Notes: generated by a model from the sequence alone, not told the origin. 35,887 nt of DNA from Frankiales bacterium (GCA_025966315.1 JAOPUZ010000055.1:1-35887), one strand, 5' to 3'. Numbered from the stretch's first letter, positions 1-9,404 are shown. Program-made: numbers and translations.

Positions 1-2586
1 CCCATATGTTGCACGATTCTCTGAGATCCCTGAGGCGGCGAGGGGCAGCGTCAGCCGGACGGTGAGGCCGCCACCGTCGCTGTCGTGCAATTCGATCGTG
101 CCGTGCATGGCCTGGATGAAACCTCGGGCAATCGCCAGGCCGAGGCCGACGCCGGGACCGGTGCTGATGGCGTGATCGTCGCGGCGCTGGAACGCCTCGA
201 ACACCGCATCCCGGCTGTCAACCGGTATTCCCGGGCCGTGATCGGCAATATCCAATTCGATCATTTGGCCGCTGCTCGCGGCCGTCACCCGCACGGCTTG
301 TCCGTCCGGGCTGTAGCGAAGCGCGTTCTCGACGACGTTGGCGATGACCCGTTCGAGCAGCCCGGCGTCGGCGAGCACCTCAGGTAGGTGTGGCGAGACG
401 TCGCTCAGGACGCGGTCGTTGTCGGCAATGCTGGTCAGTGCCCGGCTGACGACGTCATCGATGCCGACCGGCCGGCACGCGAGAACCAGGGCGTCGGCCT
501 GCAGCCGGGACAGGTCGAGCAGGTTGGTGACCAGTGCGGTCAGCCGATCGAGGGCACCGTTGGCCGACTGCAAGAGTTCGCGTTCATTCTCCGGGCTCCA
601 GGAAATCTCCTCACTGAGCAACGTCGATACGGCCGCCTTCGCGGTGGCAATGGGCGTGCGCAGATCGTGACTGACCGCGTTGAGCAACGTGGTGCGAGTG
701 CGGTCCGATTCGGCCAGCTTCGAGGCGGAGTCCGCCGCTTCGGTCAGCCGCCGTTGTTGATAGGCCACCGCGACTTCGGTGGCGAACGCGGCCAGCACCC
801 GTTGGTCTTCCGCGGCGAGTTTGCGTCCGCGAAGGACGAGTACCAGATTGTCGCCCACCGAGATCTCGGTATCGCTGTCGGTTGGATTGAGGCATGGATC
901 GACGCCCACGCTGGCGATCGGTGACCAGCTGCCCCGCAGGTCGGCCGCAGTTGCCTCGCCTCGTTGCGGCGCACTGGTCGGTGCCGAGGTGTCTCGTCGC
1001 AGCAGGGCGACGCTGTCGACCGCGAACGTCTCCTTGACCCTATCCATCAGGGCCGGCAGCGCCTGTTCGCCGCGGAGCAGGCTGCCGGCCAAGGTGGACA
1101 GCGTTTCGGCTTCGGCGTTGGAGCGGGCGGCTTCGGCCGTCCGGCGCGCCGCAAGGTCCACAACCCGTGACACGAGTGCGGCAATCACGATAAAGACGAT
1201 TAGCGCGAGGACGTTCTCGGACGAGGTGATCGTGAACCGGTGGATAGGTCGGATGAAGTAGTAGTTGATCAGCAGGCTGGCCACGATCGCAGCGGTGAGC
1301 GCGGGGTAGAAGCCCCCCACCAAGCTAGCGATGACGACCACGAGCAGGAACAGCAACATGTCGCTGGCCAGGCTGAGATCGGATCGGTAAAGGGCGCAGA
1401 TCGGCACCAGCATCGCCATCAGCAGCGCCGCGACCACTAAACCGGTGAGCCGGCGCCGGACGGTGAGACCGCCCGTGAGTTTGGGAAGTACTCGGCCCTT
1501 GCCGATGTAGTCGTGGCTGACCACGTGGACGTCGATCGTTTCGGACCGTCGCGTGATGGTCATGCCGGTGCCGGGCCCGGTCAGGGCCGCGAGAACGGGG
1601 TTGCGCCGGCTCGCGCCGATGACGATCTGAGTCGCGTTCTTGGCGCGAGCGAACTCGAGCACGGCCCGCGGAATGTTGTCACCGATGATCGAGTGGTAGC
1701 TGCCGCCGAGAGATTCGACCAGCAGCCGCTGCTGATCGAGCGCGGCCACGGAGGATCCGGCCAGCCCATCGGAGCGGGCGATGTGGACGGCGAGCAGTTC
1801 GCCGCCCACGGTGCGGTCCACGATTCGGGCCGCGCGGCGGATCAAGGCCTCGCCTTCCGGGCCGCCGGTGACGGCGACGACGACACGTTCCTTGGTTTCC
1901 CAGGTGGCGGCGATTCCGTGCTGTTCGCGGTAGCGCTGCATGCCTTCTTCGACGCTGTCGGCAAGCCACAGCAACGCCAGTTCCCGCAGGGCGGTGAGGT
2001 TGCCCGGACGGAAGTAATTCGCCAGAGCCGCTTCGGTCTTGTCCGACTTGTAGATGTTGCCGTGTGCCATTCGGCGCCGCAGGGCCTCGGGTGTCATGTC
2101 GACGAGTTCGATCTGTTCGGCCGCTCGGACCACGGAGTCCGGCACGGTTTCGCGTTGCGGCACACCGGTGATCGACTGCACGACGTCGTTGAGCGATTCC
2201 AGGTGCTGGACGTTGACGGTGCTGATCACGTCGATGCCGCCTTCGAGGAGCACTTCGACGGCCTGCCAGCGCTTGTCGTAGCCGGTGCCCGGGATGTTGG
2301 TGTGGGCCAGCTCGTCGACCAGCGCGACCTCTGGGCGCCGCGCCAGTACCGCCTCCAGATCCATCTCTTCGAACTCGGTGTCGCGGTAGCGGAATACCGC
2401 CCGCGGCAGGACCGGCAGGTCGCCGATCCGGTCCGCGGTGTGCTCGCGTCCGTGGGTCTCGACGAACGCGACCACGACGTCGGTGCCGCGCGCTCGGCGC
2501 CGGTTGCCTTCATCGAGCATCTTGAAGGTCTTGCCGACACCGGGCGCCGCGCCGAGATACACCCGAAGCTGGCCGCGTCGTCCCAT
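1..2586 (-). CDS. kdpD: KdpD, K+/osmosensing histidine kinase (3' end beyond window)
   Basis: The frame is open from ATG at 2586 to base 1 (862 codons) with no stop, so the C-terminus continues past the left edge. The N-terminal KdpD domain has a Walker A-like GAAPGVGKT at residues 12-20 and VDELAHTN near residue 90. A Usp-like domain follows at about 245-360, then a membrane region (about 383-480, four helices expected), a GAF-like linker, a HisKA box with SHDLRTP (phospho-acceptor His640) and an ATPase domain ending in GVGLGLAIARG. The family senses K+ limitation or turgor and phosphorylates KdpE, which activates kdpFABC. The start follows AGGGTG by 8 nt and lies 23 nt after kdpC. kdpE is expected just outside the window. 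The missing C-terminal residues must be few, since the final ATPase strands are already present. Confidence 0.95.
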   Translation of the reverse strand, partial: MGRRGQLRVYLGAAPGVGKTFKMLDEGNRRRARGTDVVVAFVETHGREHTADRIGDLPVLPRAVFRYRDTEFEEMDLEAVLARRPEVALVDELAHTNIPGTGYDKRWQAVEVLLEGGIDVISTVNVQHLESLNDVVQSITGVPQRETVPDSVVRAAEQIELVDMTPEALRRRMAHGNIYKSDKTEAALANYFRPGNLTALRELALLWLADSVEEGMQRYREQHGIAATWETKERVVVAVTGGPEGEALIRRAARIVDRTVGGELLAVHIARSDGLAGSSVAALDQQRLLVESLGGSYHSIIGDNIPRAVLEFARAKNATQIVIGASRRNPVLAALTGPGTGMTITRRSETIDVHVVSHDYIGKGRVLPKLTGGLTVRRRLTGLVVAALLMAMLVPICALYRSDLSLASDMLLFLLVVVIASLVGGFYPALTAAIVASLLINYYFIRPIHRFTITSSENVLALIVFIVIAALVSRVVDLAARRTAEAARSNAEAETLSTLAGSLLRGEQALPALMDRVKETFAVDSVALLRRDTSAPTSAPQRGEATAADLRGSWSPIASVGVDPCLNPTDSDTEISVGDNLVLVLRGRKLAAEDQRVLAAFATEVAVAYQQRRLTEAADSASKLAESDRTRTTLLNAVSHDLRTPIATAKAAVSTLLSEEISWSPENERELLQSANGALDRLTALVTNLLDLSRLQADALVLACRPVGIDDVVSRALTSIADNDRVLSDVSPHLPEVLADAGLLERVIANVVENALRYSPDGQAVRVTAASSGQMIELDIADHGPGIPVDSRDAVFEAFQRRDDHAISTGPGVGLGLAIARGFIQAMHGTIELHDSDGGGLTVRLTLPLAASGISENRATYG

Positions 2587-2609
2587 CAGTACATCACCCT
2601 GGTCTGCGC

Positions 2610-3500
2610 TTACTTAGTCGGGTATTGGGCGTCGAGGGCGGCGTTGAGTTGCAGGACATTCACCCGCGGCTCACCGAGAAAGCCCAGGTCGCGGCCTTTG
2701 CTGAATTTGGCCACGACAGCTTGTACCTGGGCGACACTGATGCCTCGGGCGCTGGCCACCCGGGCCAACTGAATGCTGGCGTACGCGGGGCTGATCTCTG
2801 GGTCCAAGCCGGATCCCGAGGCCGTGACCGCGTCCGCCGGAACGGCAGGATGGGCCGGGGCAGTGCCGCGGATCGGCACGACCTGAGCCTTGGCGTAATT
2901 CTCGCCGAACTTCGCGAGCTCGACTTTGACGCCACGATAGGTGGCCAGGAATGGCGTGGCCGTCCCGCTCTGGTCGAGGCTGACCACCCGGGTGACCGTG
3001 CCGTGGTAACCGGGCCCGGACCAGAAGACCCCCAGCACCGCGCCGACCCCGTCGGGGGTACAGAACGGCCGGGCACCGCTGACACCGTCGAGTTCGCCCA
3101 CCGCGAGGCTGCGGCTGCAGACCTGGGTTAACAGGCTCTGGGTACCGGTGTCGTCCTTCACCGACGGATCGGGCAAGGTGTCGACGATGGATTCGGGGCC
3201 GAGGTTGCTGGCGCTGGTGGCGGTCGGGTCGTAACCGTCACCGGCGGCCGAGGGTCGGGACTGGAAGTACTGCGGAAGCGGAGCACCCTTGTCGTCCAGG
3301 AAGTTCTGTCCCAGCAACTTCGAGCCGACGACCTTGCCCTGACTGGTCAGCAGGGACCCATCGGCTCGGCTCTTGAGGCCGGGAATCTGGGCGACGGCGG
3401 TGATCGCGAGGGGGTAGGCGATGCCGAGTATGACCGTGAAAAGGAGCAGCATCCGCAGAGACGCAAGCAGTGTGCGCAGCGAGATGATCATTGATCGCAT
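2610..3500 (-). CDS. kdpC: KdpC, K+-transporting ATPase subunit C (long form)
   Basis: Single-span subunit of the KdpFABC K+ pump. One hydrophobic helix lies at about residues 14-35 (MLLLFTVILGIAYPLAITAV), followed by the extracytoplasmic body with QNFLDDKGAPLPQYFQSRPS and the conserved C-terminal block AVTASGSGLDPEISPAYA. At 296 aa it is roughly 100 residues longer than the familiar KdpC of about 190. The excess lies between SASNLGPES and PADAVTASGSG, holds two cysteines (VCSRS and PFCTP), and separates two otherwise normal halves. The start lies 5 nt after the kdpB stop; ATG at 3491 (Met4) is an equally possible start. Neither has a strong Shine-Dalgarno, so coupling to kdpB is likely. Confidence 0.93.
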   Translation of the reverse strand: MRSMIISLRTLLASLRMLLLFTVILGIAYPLAITAVAQIPGLKSRADGSLLTSQGKVVGSKLLGQNFLDDKGAPLPQYFQSRPSAAGDGYDPTATSASNLGPESIVDTLPDPSVKDDTGTQSLLTQVCSRSLAVGELDGVSGARPFCTPDGVGAVLGVFWSGPGYHGTVTRVVSLDQSGTATPFLATYRGVKVELAKFGENYAKAQVVPIRGTAPAHPAVPADAVTASGSGLDPEISPAYASIQLARVASARGISVAQVQAVVAKFSKGRDLGFLGEPRVNVLQLNAALDAQYPTK

Positions 3501-3505
3501 GATTG

Positions 3506-5677
3506 TTACCGGATTCCGGGGATGAACTGGATGAGGAGGTCGATCACTTTGATACCGATGAAGGGCACGATGATCCCGCCAAGTCCATAGATGTACAGGT
3601 TGCGCCGCAGCATCTGGCTGGCTGAGCTCGGCTTGTAGCGGACGCCTCGCAGGGCCAGCGGTATCAGCGCGATGATGACGAGGGCGTTGAAGATGACCGC
3701 CGACAGGATCGCCGACTGCGGTGAATAGAGCCGCATGATGTTGAGCTTGTCCAGCCCGGGATACAGCGCCGCGAACATGGCCGGAATGATCGCGAAATAC
3801 TTGGCCACATCATTGGCGATCGAGAACGTGGTGAGCGATCCGCGGGTGATCAACAATTGCTTTCCGATTTCGACAATCTCGATCAATTTGGTCGGATCTG
3901 AGTCGAGGTCGACCATATTCCCGGCTTCTTTCGCCGCCGACGTACCGGTGTTCATGGCCACGCCGACATCAGCCTGGGCCAGTGCCGGTGCGTCGTTGGT
4001 ACCGTCGCCGGTCATCGCGACGAGTTTGCCGCCTTCCTGCTCGCGCTTGATCAACGCCATCTTGTCCTCTGGCGTCGCCTCGGCCAGGAAGTCGTCGACG
4101 CCGGCTTCGGCGGCGATGGCCCGGGCCGTCATCGGGTTGTCACCGGTGATCATCACGGTCCGGATGCCCATCCGGCGGAGTTCGTCGAAGCGTTCGGCCA
4201 TGCCCTGCTTGACGACATCCTTCAGGTGGATGACGCCGAGGGCTCGGGCCGCTGATCCCGCCGCCTGCTCGGCCACCACGAGGGGCGTGCCGCCGGCCGC
4301 GCTGATGCCGTCGACGATCTGGCCCAGCTCCGGCGGTGTCTGACCACCGTGTTCGCGGACCCAGTCCGCCACCGAACCCGCCGCTCCCTTGCGCACGGTG
4401 CGCGCCGGGTGCCCGTCGAGTGCCGTCAATTCCACGCCGCTCATTCGGGTCTGGGCAGTGAACGGGATGAAGGTTGCGTGGGTCAGCTCGCCGGCCGCAC
4501 GTTCTCGTAGCCCGTACTCGGTTTTGGCCAGCACGACGACCGAGCGCCCTTCTGGCGTTTCATCGGCCAGGGACGACAATTGTGCGGCATCGGCGAGGTC
4601 GCTGACCGCGACGCTGCCGACCGGGACGAATTCGCTGGCCTGCCGGTTGCCCAGCGTGATGGTGCCGGTCTTGTCCAGCAGCAGCGTATTGACGTCCCCG
4701 GCTGCTTCCACCGCGCGCCCACTCATGGCGAGCACGTTGCGTTGCACCAGCCGGTCCATGCCGGCGATTCCGATCGCGGACAGCAGGGCGCCGATGGTTG
4801 TCGGGATCAGGCAGACCAGCAGCGAGACCAGCACGATGCCGGTCAGGCCGTTGTGGTCGAGCGCGGCGGTGTCGGGGATGCCGGGCTGGATTCCCTTGGA
4901 GAAGATGGCCAGCGGCTGCAGGGTCACGGTGGCCAGCATGAAGATGATGGTCAGCGAGGCGAGCAGAATGTTGAGCGCAATCTCATTCGGCGTCTTCTGG
5001 CGAGTGGCGCCTTCGACCAGGGCAATCATCCGATCGATGAAACTCTCACCGGGTTTCTGGGTGATCTGCACGACGATCCGGTCGCTGAGCACTTTGGTGC
5101 CGCCGGTGACCGAGCTTCGATCGCCGCCGCTCTCGCGAATGACCGGGGCACTCTCGCCGGTGATGGCACTCTCGTCGACGCTGGCTACGCCGTCGATCAC
5201 GTCGCCGTCGCCGGGGATGGTGTCACCTGCTTCACACACCACGCGGTCGCCTTGTTGCAACAGCGGGGCGGGGACTGCTTCCTCCGCGCCGCCGGTGGCG
5301 GTCTTGTCGATCAGCCGGCGGGCGACGGTGTCGGTCTTTGCTCGCCGCAGGGCCTCGGCCTGAGCCTTGCCACGGCCTTCGGCGACTGCTTCGGCGAGGT
5401 TGGCGAAAACGACCGTCAGCCACAGCCAGATCACGATCAACCAGGCGAATACCGAACTGTTGGCGATGGCCTCGACGGTGGTGAACACCGCGCCGATCTC
5501 GACCAGGAACATCACCGGGTTCTTGTAGAGCGTCGCCGGGTTTAGCTTTCCCACTGCGGCGGGCAGCGATGTCCACAGCATCGCGGGGTCCAGCAACCCG
5601 CCCTGGATCCGGCGCGGACCGCTGTCGGGCTCCGGAGTCGTCGAACGACGGCTGGGCGGCGAATCAATGACTGACAT
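3506..5677 (-). CDS. kdpB: KdpB, K+-transporting P-type ATPase catalytic subunit
   Basis: The 723-aa ATPase subunit energises K+ uptake by KdpA. Visible P-type motifs are the actuator ITGESAPV, the phosphorylation loop [13 protein letters not shown] with Asp335 as acceptor, and the hinge [21 protein letters not shown]-terminal helices (about 30-90), the pair at about 250-310 and the C-terminal bundle (about 610-720) give the normal topology. The start overlaps the kdpA stop by one base (TGATG) and is preceded by GAAGGA eight bases upstream. Length and motif order are standard, with no sign of decay. Confidence 0.97.
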   Translation of the reverse strand: MSVIDSPPSRRSTTPEPDSGPRRIQGGLLDPAMLWTSLPAAVGKLNPATLYKNPVMFLVEIGAVFTTVEAIANSSVFAWLIVIWLWLTVVFANLAEAVAEGRGKAQAEALRRAKTDTVARRLIDKTATGGAEEAVPAPLLQQGDRVVCEAGDTIPGDGDVIDGVASVDESAITGESAPVIRESGGDRSSVTGGTKVLSDRIVVQITQKPGESFIDRMIALVEGATRQKTPNEIALNILLASLTIIFMLATVTLQPLAIFSKGIQPGIPDTAALDHNGLTGIVLVSLLVCLIPTTIGALLSAIGIAGMDRLVQRNVLAMSGRAVEAAGDVNTLLLDKTGTITLGNRQASEFVPVGSVAVSDLADAAQLSSLADETPEGRSVVVLAKTEYGLRERAAGELTHATFIPFTAQTRMSGVELTALDGHPARTVRKGAAGSVADWVREHGGQTPPELGQIVDGISAAGGTPLVVAEQAAGSAARALGVIHLKDVVKQGMAERFDELRRMGIRTVMITGDNPMTARAIAAEAGVDDFLAEATPEDKMALIKREQEGGKLVAMTGDGTNDAPALAQADVGVAMNTGTSAAKEAGNMVDLDSDPTKLIEIVEIGKQLLITRGSLTTFSIANDVAKYFAIIPAMFAALYPGLDKLNIMRLYSPQSAILSAVIFNALVIIALIPLALRGVRYKPSSASQMLRRNLYIYGLGGIIVPFIGIKVIDLLIQFIPGIR

Positions 5678-7338
5678 CAGTGGAGTCCTTCTGCGAGCGG
5701 ACCCAGCGCCAGCGCTGGGAAGTAGGTGAGCGCGACCACGATCAACGTGACGCTCGTGAGTAGTCCGACGAAGAGCAACCGGTGGGTAGGCAGGGTGCCC
5801 TCAGAGGCCGGGACTGGTTTCTGGCGAGCCAACGAGCCGGCCAGGCCCAACACGAACACCATGGGCAGGAACCGCCCGATCAACATCGCCAGGCCCAGCG
5901 CGGTGTTGTACCAAACGGTGTTCACCGAGATACCGGCGAACGCGCTGCCATTGTTGTTGGCCGCGGAGGTGAATGCGTAGAGCACCTCGGACAATCCGTG
6001 GGCACCGCTGTTGAGCATGCTGGCCCGTTCGCCCGGCAAGGCCATTGCGGCCGCCGTACCGACGAGTGCAACCAGCGGCGTGGTCAGGATGTACAGGGAG
6101 GCAAACTTCATCTCCCTCGCGGCGAGTTTTTTCCCGAGATATTCCGGTGTTCGACCGACCATGAGACCGGCGATGAATACGGACAGGACGGCCAGCACGA
6201 GCATTCCGTACAAACCCGAGCCGGTTCCGCCGGGAGCGATCTCGCCCAGCATCATGTTCAGCAGCAATGTGGCGCCGCCCAAGCTGGTGTAGCTGTCATG
6301 GAAGCTGTCCACCGCTCCCGTCGAGGTCAACGTGGTGCCGGTCGCGAAGACGGCGGAATCAGGGACCCCAAACCTGGTATCGGTCCCTTCGGCCGACGAT
6401 CCGACCGCGGTTGGCACCGTCCCGTGATGCACCGTCTGGGCCGCGACGTTCAAGCCCAGGCTCAGGACGAACAGCAGTGCCATGACCGAGACGATGGCGT
6501 AGCCCTGCCGCTTGTCGCCGACGATCTTGCCGAAGGTGCGCGGTAGCGAAAAGGAGATTGCCAGCAACAGGAAGATCTGCAGCCAGTTGGTCCAGGTGGT
6601 CGGGTTCTCGAACGGGTGGGCCGAGTTGACGTTGTAGAACCCACCGCCGTTGGTTCCCAGTTCCTTGATGACCTCCTGGCTGGCGACTGGGCCGCCGGTC
6701 AAGGTCTGGGTGCCGCCGGTCAGGGTTTGCAGGTCGGCGTAGTGGTGAAGGTTCTGCACCATTCCCGCGCCGACGAAGACGATCGCGAACAAGATCGAGA
6801 TCGGCAGCAATACGCGCAGCGAAATTCTGGTGAGGTCGACCCAGAAGTTTCCCAATCGATTGGTGTTCGAGCGGGCGAAGCCGCGTACCAACGCAATGGC
6901 CACCGCAATACCGACGGCCGCCGACAGGAAGTTCTGGACGGCGAGGCCGGCCATTTGAACGACATAGCCGAGCGCATTCTCACCCGAATAGCTTTGCCAG
7001 TTCGTGTTGGTGACAAAGCTTGTTGCGGTGTTCCAGGCTTGGTCGGCACTCATTCCCGGCACGTCGTACGGCGGCCAGAAGTGGTGTTGGACGCGCATGA
7101 AGATGTACAAGAACACGAGTGAGACGCCGCTGAAGGCGAGGACGGCCCGAAGGTAACGGCCCCAGCTTTGTTCGGCGTCTGGATCCACGCCGCCGGTGCG
7201 GTACAGAACTCGCTCGACCCTGGCGTGGCGGGTGCTCTCCAGGGTGTGTGCCATGTAATCGCCCAGCGGCTTGTGCACGAGGGCCAATGCCGCGATCAGG
7301 GTGGCGATGAAGACTATGACCGCCCAGCTTGAACTCAT
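5677..7338 (-). CDS. kdpA: KdpA, K+-translocating channel-like subunit
   Basis: The 553-aa integral membrane subunit forms the K+-selective path of KdpFABC. About ten hydrophobic segments are visible. Filter-like loops include [20 protein letters not shown] near residue 230, the loop holding [19 protein letters not shown] near residue 360, and [13 protein letters not shown] near residue 460. Length equals the usual KdpA. The ATG at 7338 overlaps the kdpF stop by one base and has GGAG eight bases upstream, so the operon is tightly coupled. Confidence 0.96.
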   Translation of the reverse strand: MSSSWAVIVFIATLIAALALVHKPLGDYMAHTLESTRHARVERVLYRTGGVDPDAEQSWGRYLRAVLAFSGVSLVFLYIFMRVQHHFWPPYDVPGMSADQAWNTATSFVTNTNWQSYSGENALGYVVQMAGLAVQNFLSAAVGIAVAIALVRGFARSNTNRLGNFWVDLTRISLRVLLPISILFAIVFVGAGMVQNLHHYADLQTLTGGTQTLTGGPVASQEVIKELGTNGGGFYNVNSAHPFENPTTWTNWLQIFLLLAISFSLPRTFGKIVGDKRQGYAIVSVMALLFVLSLGLNVAAQTVHHGTVPTAVGSSAEGTDTRFGVPDSAVFATGTTLTSTGAVDSFHDSYTSLGGATLLLNMMLGEIAPGGTGSGLYGMLVLAVLSVFIAGLMVGRTPEYLGKKLAAREMKFASLYILTTPLVALVGTAAAMALPGERASMLNSGAHGLSEVLYAFTSAANNNGSAFAGISVNTVWYNTALGLAMLIGRFLPMVFVLGLAGSLARQKPVPASEGTLPTHRLLFVGLLTSVTLIVVALTYFPALALGPLAEGLH

Positions 7339-7427
7339 CAGAATTTCTCCGGAAAGATCAGTGCAACGACGAGGTAGCCGGTCAGGATGATGGCCAGCAC
7401 CAAGCCGATGACGTTGGCGGTGCTCAC
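7338..7427 (-). CDS. kdpF: KdpF, small stabilising subunit of the Kdp pump
   Basis: A 29-aa protein starting at GTG 7427 and stopping in the TGATG overlap with kdpA. It is one hydrophobic helix ([20 protein letters not shown]) followed by the PEKF tail; a short helix ending in FPE(K/R)F is typical of KdpF. In the family it stabilises the KdpABC complex in the membrane. GGGAG lies ten bases upstream of the start. It overlaps the preceding 27-aa ORF by four bases (GTGA). Identified by reading the gap upstream of kdpA. Confidence 0.92.
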   Translation of the reverse strand: MSTANVIGLVLAIILTGYLVVALIFPEKF

Positions 7428-7507
7428 AGCCGCTCAGCTCCCTTAGAGATCAAGCCGAGCAGGCCGAAGAGCGCGAGGGTGATCACGACGAAGATGACGT
7501 CTGCCAC
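7424..7507 (-). CDS. 27-aa single-helix microprotein, first gene of the kdp operon
   Basis: GTG at 7507 opens a 27-aa frame ending in TGA at 7424-7426, four bases into kdpF. The protein is one membrane helix ([17 protein letters not shown]) followed by a basic/acidic tail SKGAERL. A clear GGAG sits five bases before the start. The four-base overlap with kdpF and the good ribosome site argue that it is translated and belongs to the operon. I recall a similar short helix with a final ERL/EKL upstream of kdpF in other actinobacteria, but I cannot give it a proven function. A second small Kdp-associated subunit is the simplest idea. Confidence 0.75.
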   Translation of the reverse strand: MADVIFVVITLALFGLLGLISKGAERL

Positions 7508-7534
7508 GGTGACTCCACTGACAGGGGATTGCTT

Positions 7535-7570
7535 CGGAACCCCAAACCGGTTCCGGTGGAAAGCCACCGG
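7535..7570 (-). promoter_or_regulatory. overlapping hairpins in the kdp 5' leader
   Basis: Two perfect 7-bp stems sit 28-63 bases upstream of the first kdp start codon: CCGGTGG/CCACCGG at 7553-7570 (4-nt loop) and CGGAACC/GGTTCCG at 7535-7555 (7-nt loop). They share three bases (7553-7555), so full pairing of both is exclusive. This could be an attenuator or a stability element for the kdp mRNA; no known riboswitch consensus was recognised. The rest of the gap 7508-7860 between kdp and the divergent stress-protein gene shows no ORF I can support. Confidence 0.4.
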
Positions 7571-7860
7571 ACAGCAAGAGTGAACACCCAGCTGTGAGTA
7601 CCAACCGCACGAAACAAATGATCCTCACGGGACCATCACGCTTTCCTCTCGCCATCCATACGAGTCCGCGGTTTTGGTGCGTCCGGGCTCACATTCAGCT
7701 CCCAGCTGGCGGCTGGTGGAGGCCGCCGACCAGGCCGACCACACCGCTTGAGCCGCGATCTCGATTCCGTGAGGATCCGTGATGATGGCGTGAGAGTTCG
7801 CCCGCGTTGGAGACACCGGGTGCGGGGCGCCGTTTACTGGTTCGCAGAGAGGAGCTAGCG

Positions 7861-8424
7861 ATGCTGAGCCCCGGACAAGAGCGGGTCGTCGTGGGAGTCA
7901 ACGGGTCGATCGCAAATCTGGCCGCGCTTCGCGTCGCCGTTGCGCACGCCCGGGTGAGCGACGCCTTGCTGGTTCCGGTATTGGCGTGGGTTCCGGTGGA
8001 CGGCCAGGTCGGGGGTGGGCGGAATGTGCCTGGCCCCTCTCGCGCGGTGCTCAGGGTGTGTGAAGAAGCTGCCCACGATCGGCTCAACAATGCGTTCGAA
8101 GAAGCTTTCGGTGGTCATCCAGCCTTCGTACGTGTCGATCCGGTGGTGAGCTGCGCGGCACCGGAAGACGCGCTGCTTCGGGTGGCCAATCGAGAGTCCG
8201 ACCTGCTGGTGCTGGGATCTGCAACTCGCGGCCGCATCAGCCTGCTGCTCCAACCCTCGGTCACCCGCTACTGCGTGGCCCAGGCGAGGTGTCCCGCTCT
8301 CGTCGTCCCGCCACCAGAGATGTTGGGCGTCCTTCGGGCGCGACCTCGTTGGCTCCGCCGTGGGCACGAACTCGAACGGATAGATCAGTCGGCTGCGCGT
8401 CGCTCGCCGAACGAAGCCACCTGA
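7861..8424 (+). CDS. universal stress protein (UspA family)
   Basis: A 187-aa Usp-fold protein. ATG 7861 is chosen because GAGGAG lies eight bases upstream and the fold begins directly (VVVGVNGS). An upstream in-frame start at 7807 would add 18 residues outside the fold. The nucleotide-binding end reads LGSATRGRISLLLQPSVT, followed by ARCPALVVPP, which matches the ATP-binding Usp C-terminus although the glycine spacing is degenerate. The family helps cells survive energy and redox stress. It is transcribed divergently from kdp, whose sensor KdpD also carries a Usp-like domain. The partner or signal cannot be read from the sequence. Confidence 0.85.
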   Translation: MLSPGQERVVVGVNGSIANLAALRVAVAHARVSDALLVPVLAWVPVDGQVGGGRNVPGPSRAVLRVCEEAAHDRLNNAFEEAFGGHPAFVRVDPVVSCAAPEDALLRVANRESDLLVLGSATRGRISLLLQPSVTRYCVAQARCPALVVPPPEMLGVLRARPRWLRRGHELERIDQSAARRSPNEAT

Positions 8425-8526
8425 CCGAGACGCTGTCGCGGGCAGTTTGGCCTGTCCGGATATGGGGAAACCGTCGCGCGGTACGACCCGACAATCGCCC
8501 CCACGTGAAGCTTGCGACGCCGCTAT

Positions 8527-8561
8527 TCAGTGATACTACCTACCGGTAGTCATATCACTGA
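8527..8561 (+). promoter_or_regulatory. nested palindromic operator upstream of padR
   Basis: A 9-bp inverted repeat TCAGTGATA (8527-8535) / TATCACTGA (8553-8561) encloses the perfect 10-bp palindrome CTACCGGTAG (8540-8549). The two centres nearly coincide (8544 and 8544.5). It lies 20 bases upstream of the padR start, where a PadR autoregulatory operator is expected. Binding by the adjacent PadR is inferred. Confidence 0.7.
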
Positions 8562-8581
8562 GTAGCCGGAGGGGCCGTTTC

Positions 8582-8932
8582 ATGGTCAAGCAAGTGACGG
8601 AGATGCTCAAGGGAACGCTGGAGGGCATCGTGCTCGCGATCCTGTCCGTCCGGCCCGCGTACGGCTATGAGATCACGGCGTGGCTGCGAGACCAGGGCTT
8701 CACCGACATCGCCGAGGGCACCATCTACGCGCTGCTCGTCAGGATCGAGCAGCGCGGCCTCGTCGACGTGCAGAAGATCCCGTCCGAGAAAGGGCCGCCG
8801 CGCAAGGTGTACTCCCTCAACGCCCAGGGACAGCTTTATCTCGATGATTTCTGGAGGACCTGGAGCTTCCTCACCGAACGACTAGAACAGCTCCGCGACC
8901 GCATCGAACGCCCACAGGAAGAAGGAGAGTAG
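8582..8932 (+). CDS. PadR-family transcriptional repressor
   Basis: 116 aa. The N-terminal winged helix reads MLKGTLEGIVLAILSVRPAYGYEI..L and EGTIYALLVRIEQRGLV, then the wing PPRKVYSLNAQGQ and a C-terminal dimerisation helix (TWSFLTERLEQLRDRIE). GGAGGGG precedes the ATG at 8582. This PadR subtype normally represses a neighbouring ABC-2 drug or metabolite exporter and its own promoter. The exporter is reduced to a fragment immediately downstream, so the regulator may now control only itself and distant targets. Confidence 0.9.
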   Translation: MVKQVTEMLKGTLEGIVLAILSVRPAYGYEITAWLRDQGFTDIAEGTIYALLVRIEQRGLVDVQKIPSEKGPPRKVYSLNAQGQLYLDDFWRTWSFLTERLEQLRDRIERPQEEGE

Positions 8933-8934
8933 TC

Positions 8935-9273
8935 ATGGCCGCAAAGTGGATCCTGTTCACCCTGGTGTTGACGTGGATCGCCGTGATCCCCGGGCTCTCC
9001 GCGTCGTCCGCGGACGGCGCGAGCGCGTTCTCGTACCCGCTCATCTTCCTGCCGTTCATCAGTTCGGCGTTCGTGCCCACCGACACCATGCCCGGCCCGG
9101 TACGCGCTTTCGCCGAGCACCAGCCGGTGACGTCTATCGTCAACGCCGTCCGCGACCTGTTTGCCCAACAGCCGGTCTGCACCGGCATCTGGACCGCCCT
9201 CGCCTGGTGTGTCGGCATCCTCATCGTCGCGTACAGCTTCGCCATGGTCAGCTACCGCCGCAGGATCTCCTAG
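8935..9273 (+). pseudogene. ABC-2 exporter permease remnant fused in frame to a foreign start
   Basis: The 112-aa ORF starts two bases after the padR stop. From residue 7 it matches the C-terminal part of DrrB-type ABC-2 permeases: TLVLTWIAV, FLPFISSAFVPTDTMP, FAEHQPVTSIVNAVRDL and a last helix ending SYRRRIS. The N-terminal helices and the ATPase gene normally present are absent. The first six residues, MAAKWI, resemble the start of the small DUF1048 protein that often follows such padR genes. An in-frame deletion from inside a DUF1048 gene to inside the permease gene would explain the structure; this junction is inferred from memory of the usual order padR-DUF1048-ATPase-permease. The frame is intact and could still be translated, but transport is unlikely. 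Confidence 0.7.
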
Positions 9274-9340
9274 GCTGTCCGTCCTGCACCAGGCGCAGTT
9301 GAGGTCGTGCGGCGACGATGCGTAAGCGCCGCCACCAAAG

Positions 9341-9373
9341 GCATGAACCCCCGAACCTGTCGGGGATTCATGC
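9341..9373. terminator. bidirectional hairpin terminator between convergent genes
   Basis: GCATGAA (9341-9347) pairs with TTCATGC (9367-9373) and CCCCGA with TCGGGG inside it, with one mismatch and a 5-nt loop. This makes a 13-bp stem between the convergent permease remnant and DUF3494 gene. There is no long T-run on either strand. Confidence 0.65.
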
Positions 9374-9404
9374 ACTCAGGATCACGTGACTTCGGGCTGG
9401 CGGG

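Noticed and set aside
1513-2772. Long plus-strand reading frame (419 codons)
   Set aside because: Antisense to kdpD, which has complete domain motifs in one frame; the plus frame has no recognisable fold.
7508-7800. c-di-AMP (ydaO-type) riboswitch upstream of kdp
   Set aside because: Looked for because such switches occur near K+ transport genes; the conserved blocks were not found, only two simple hairpins.
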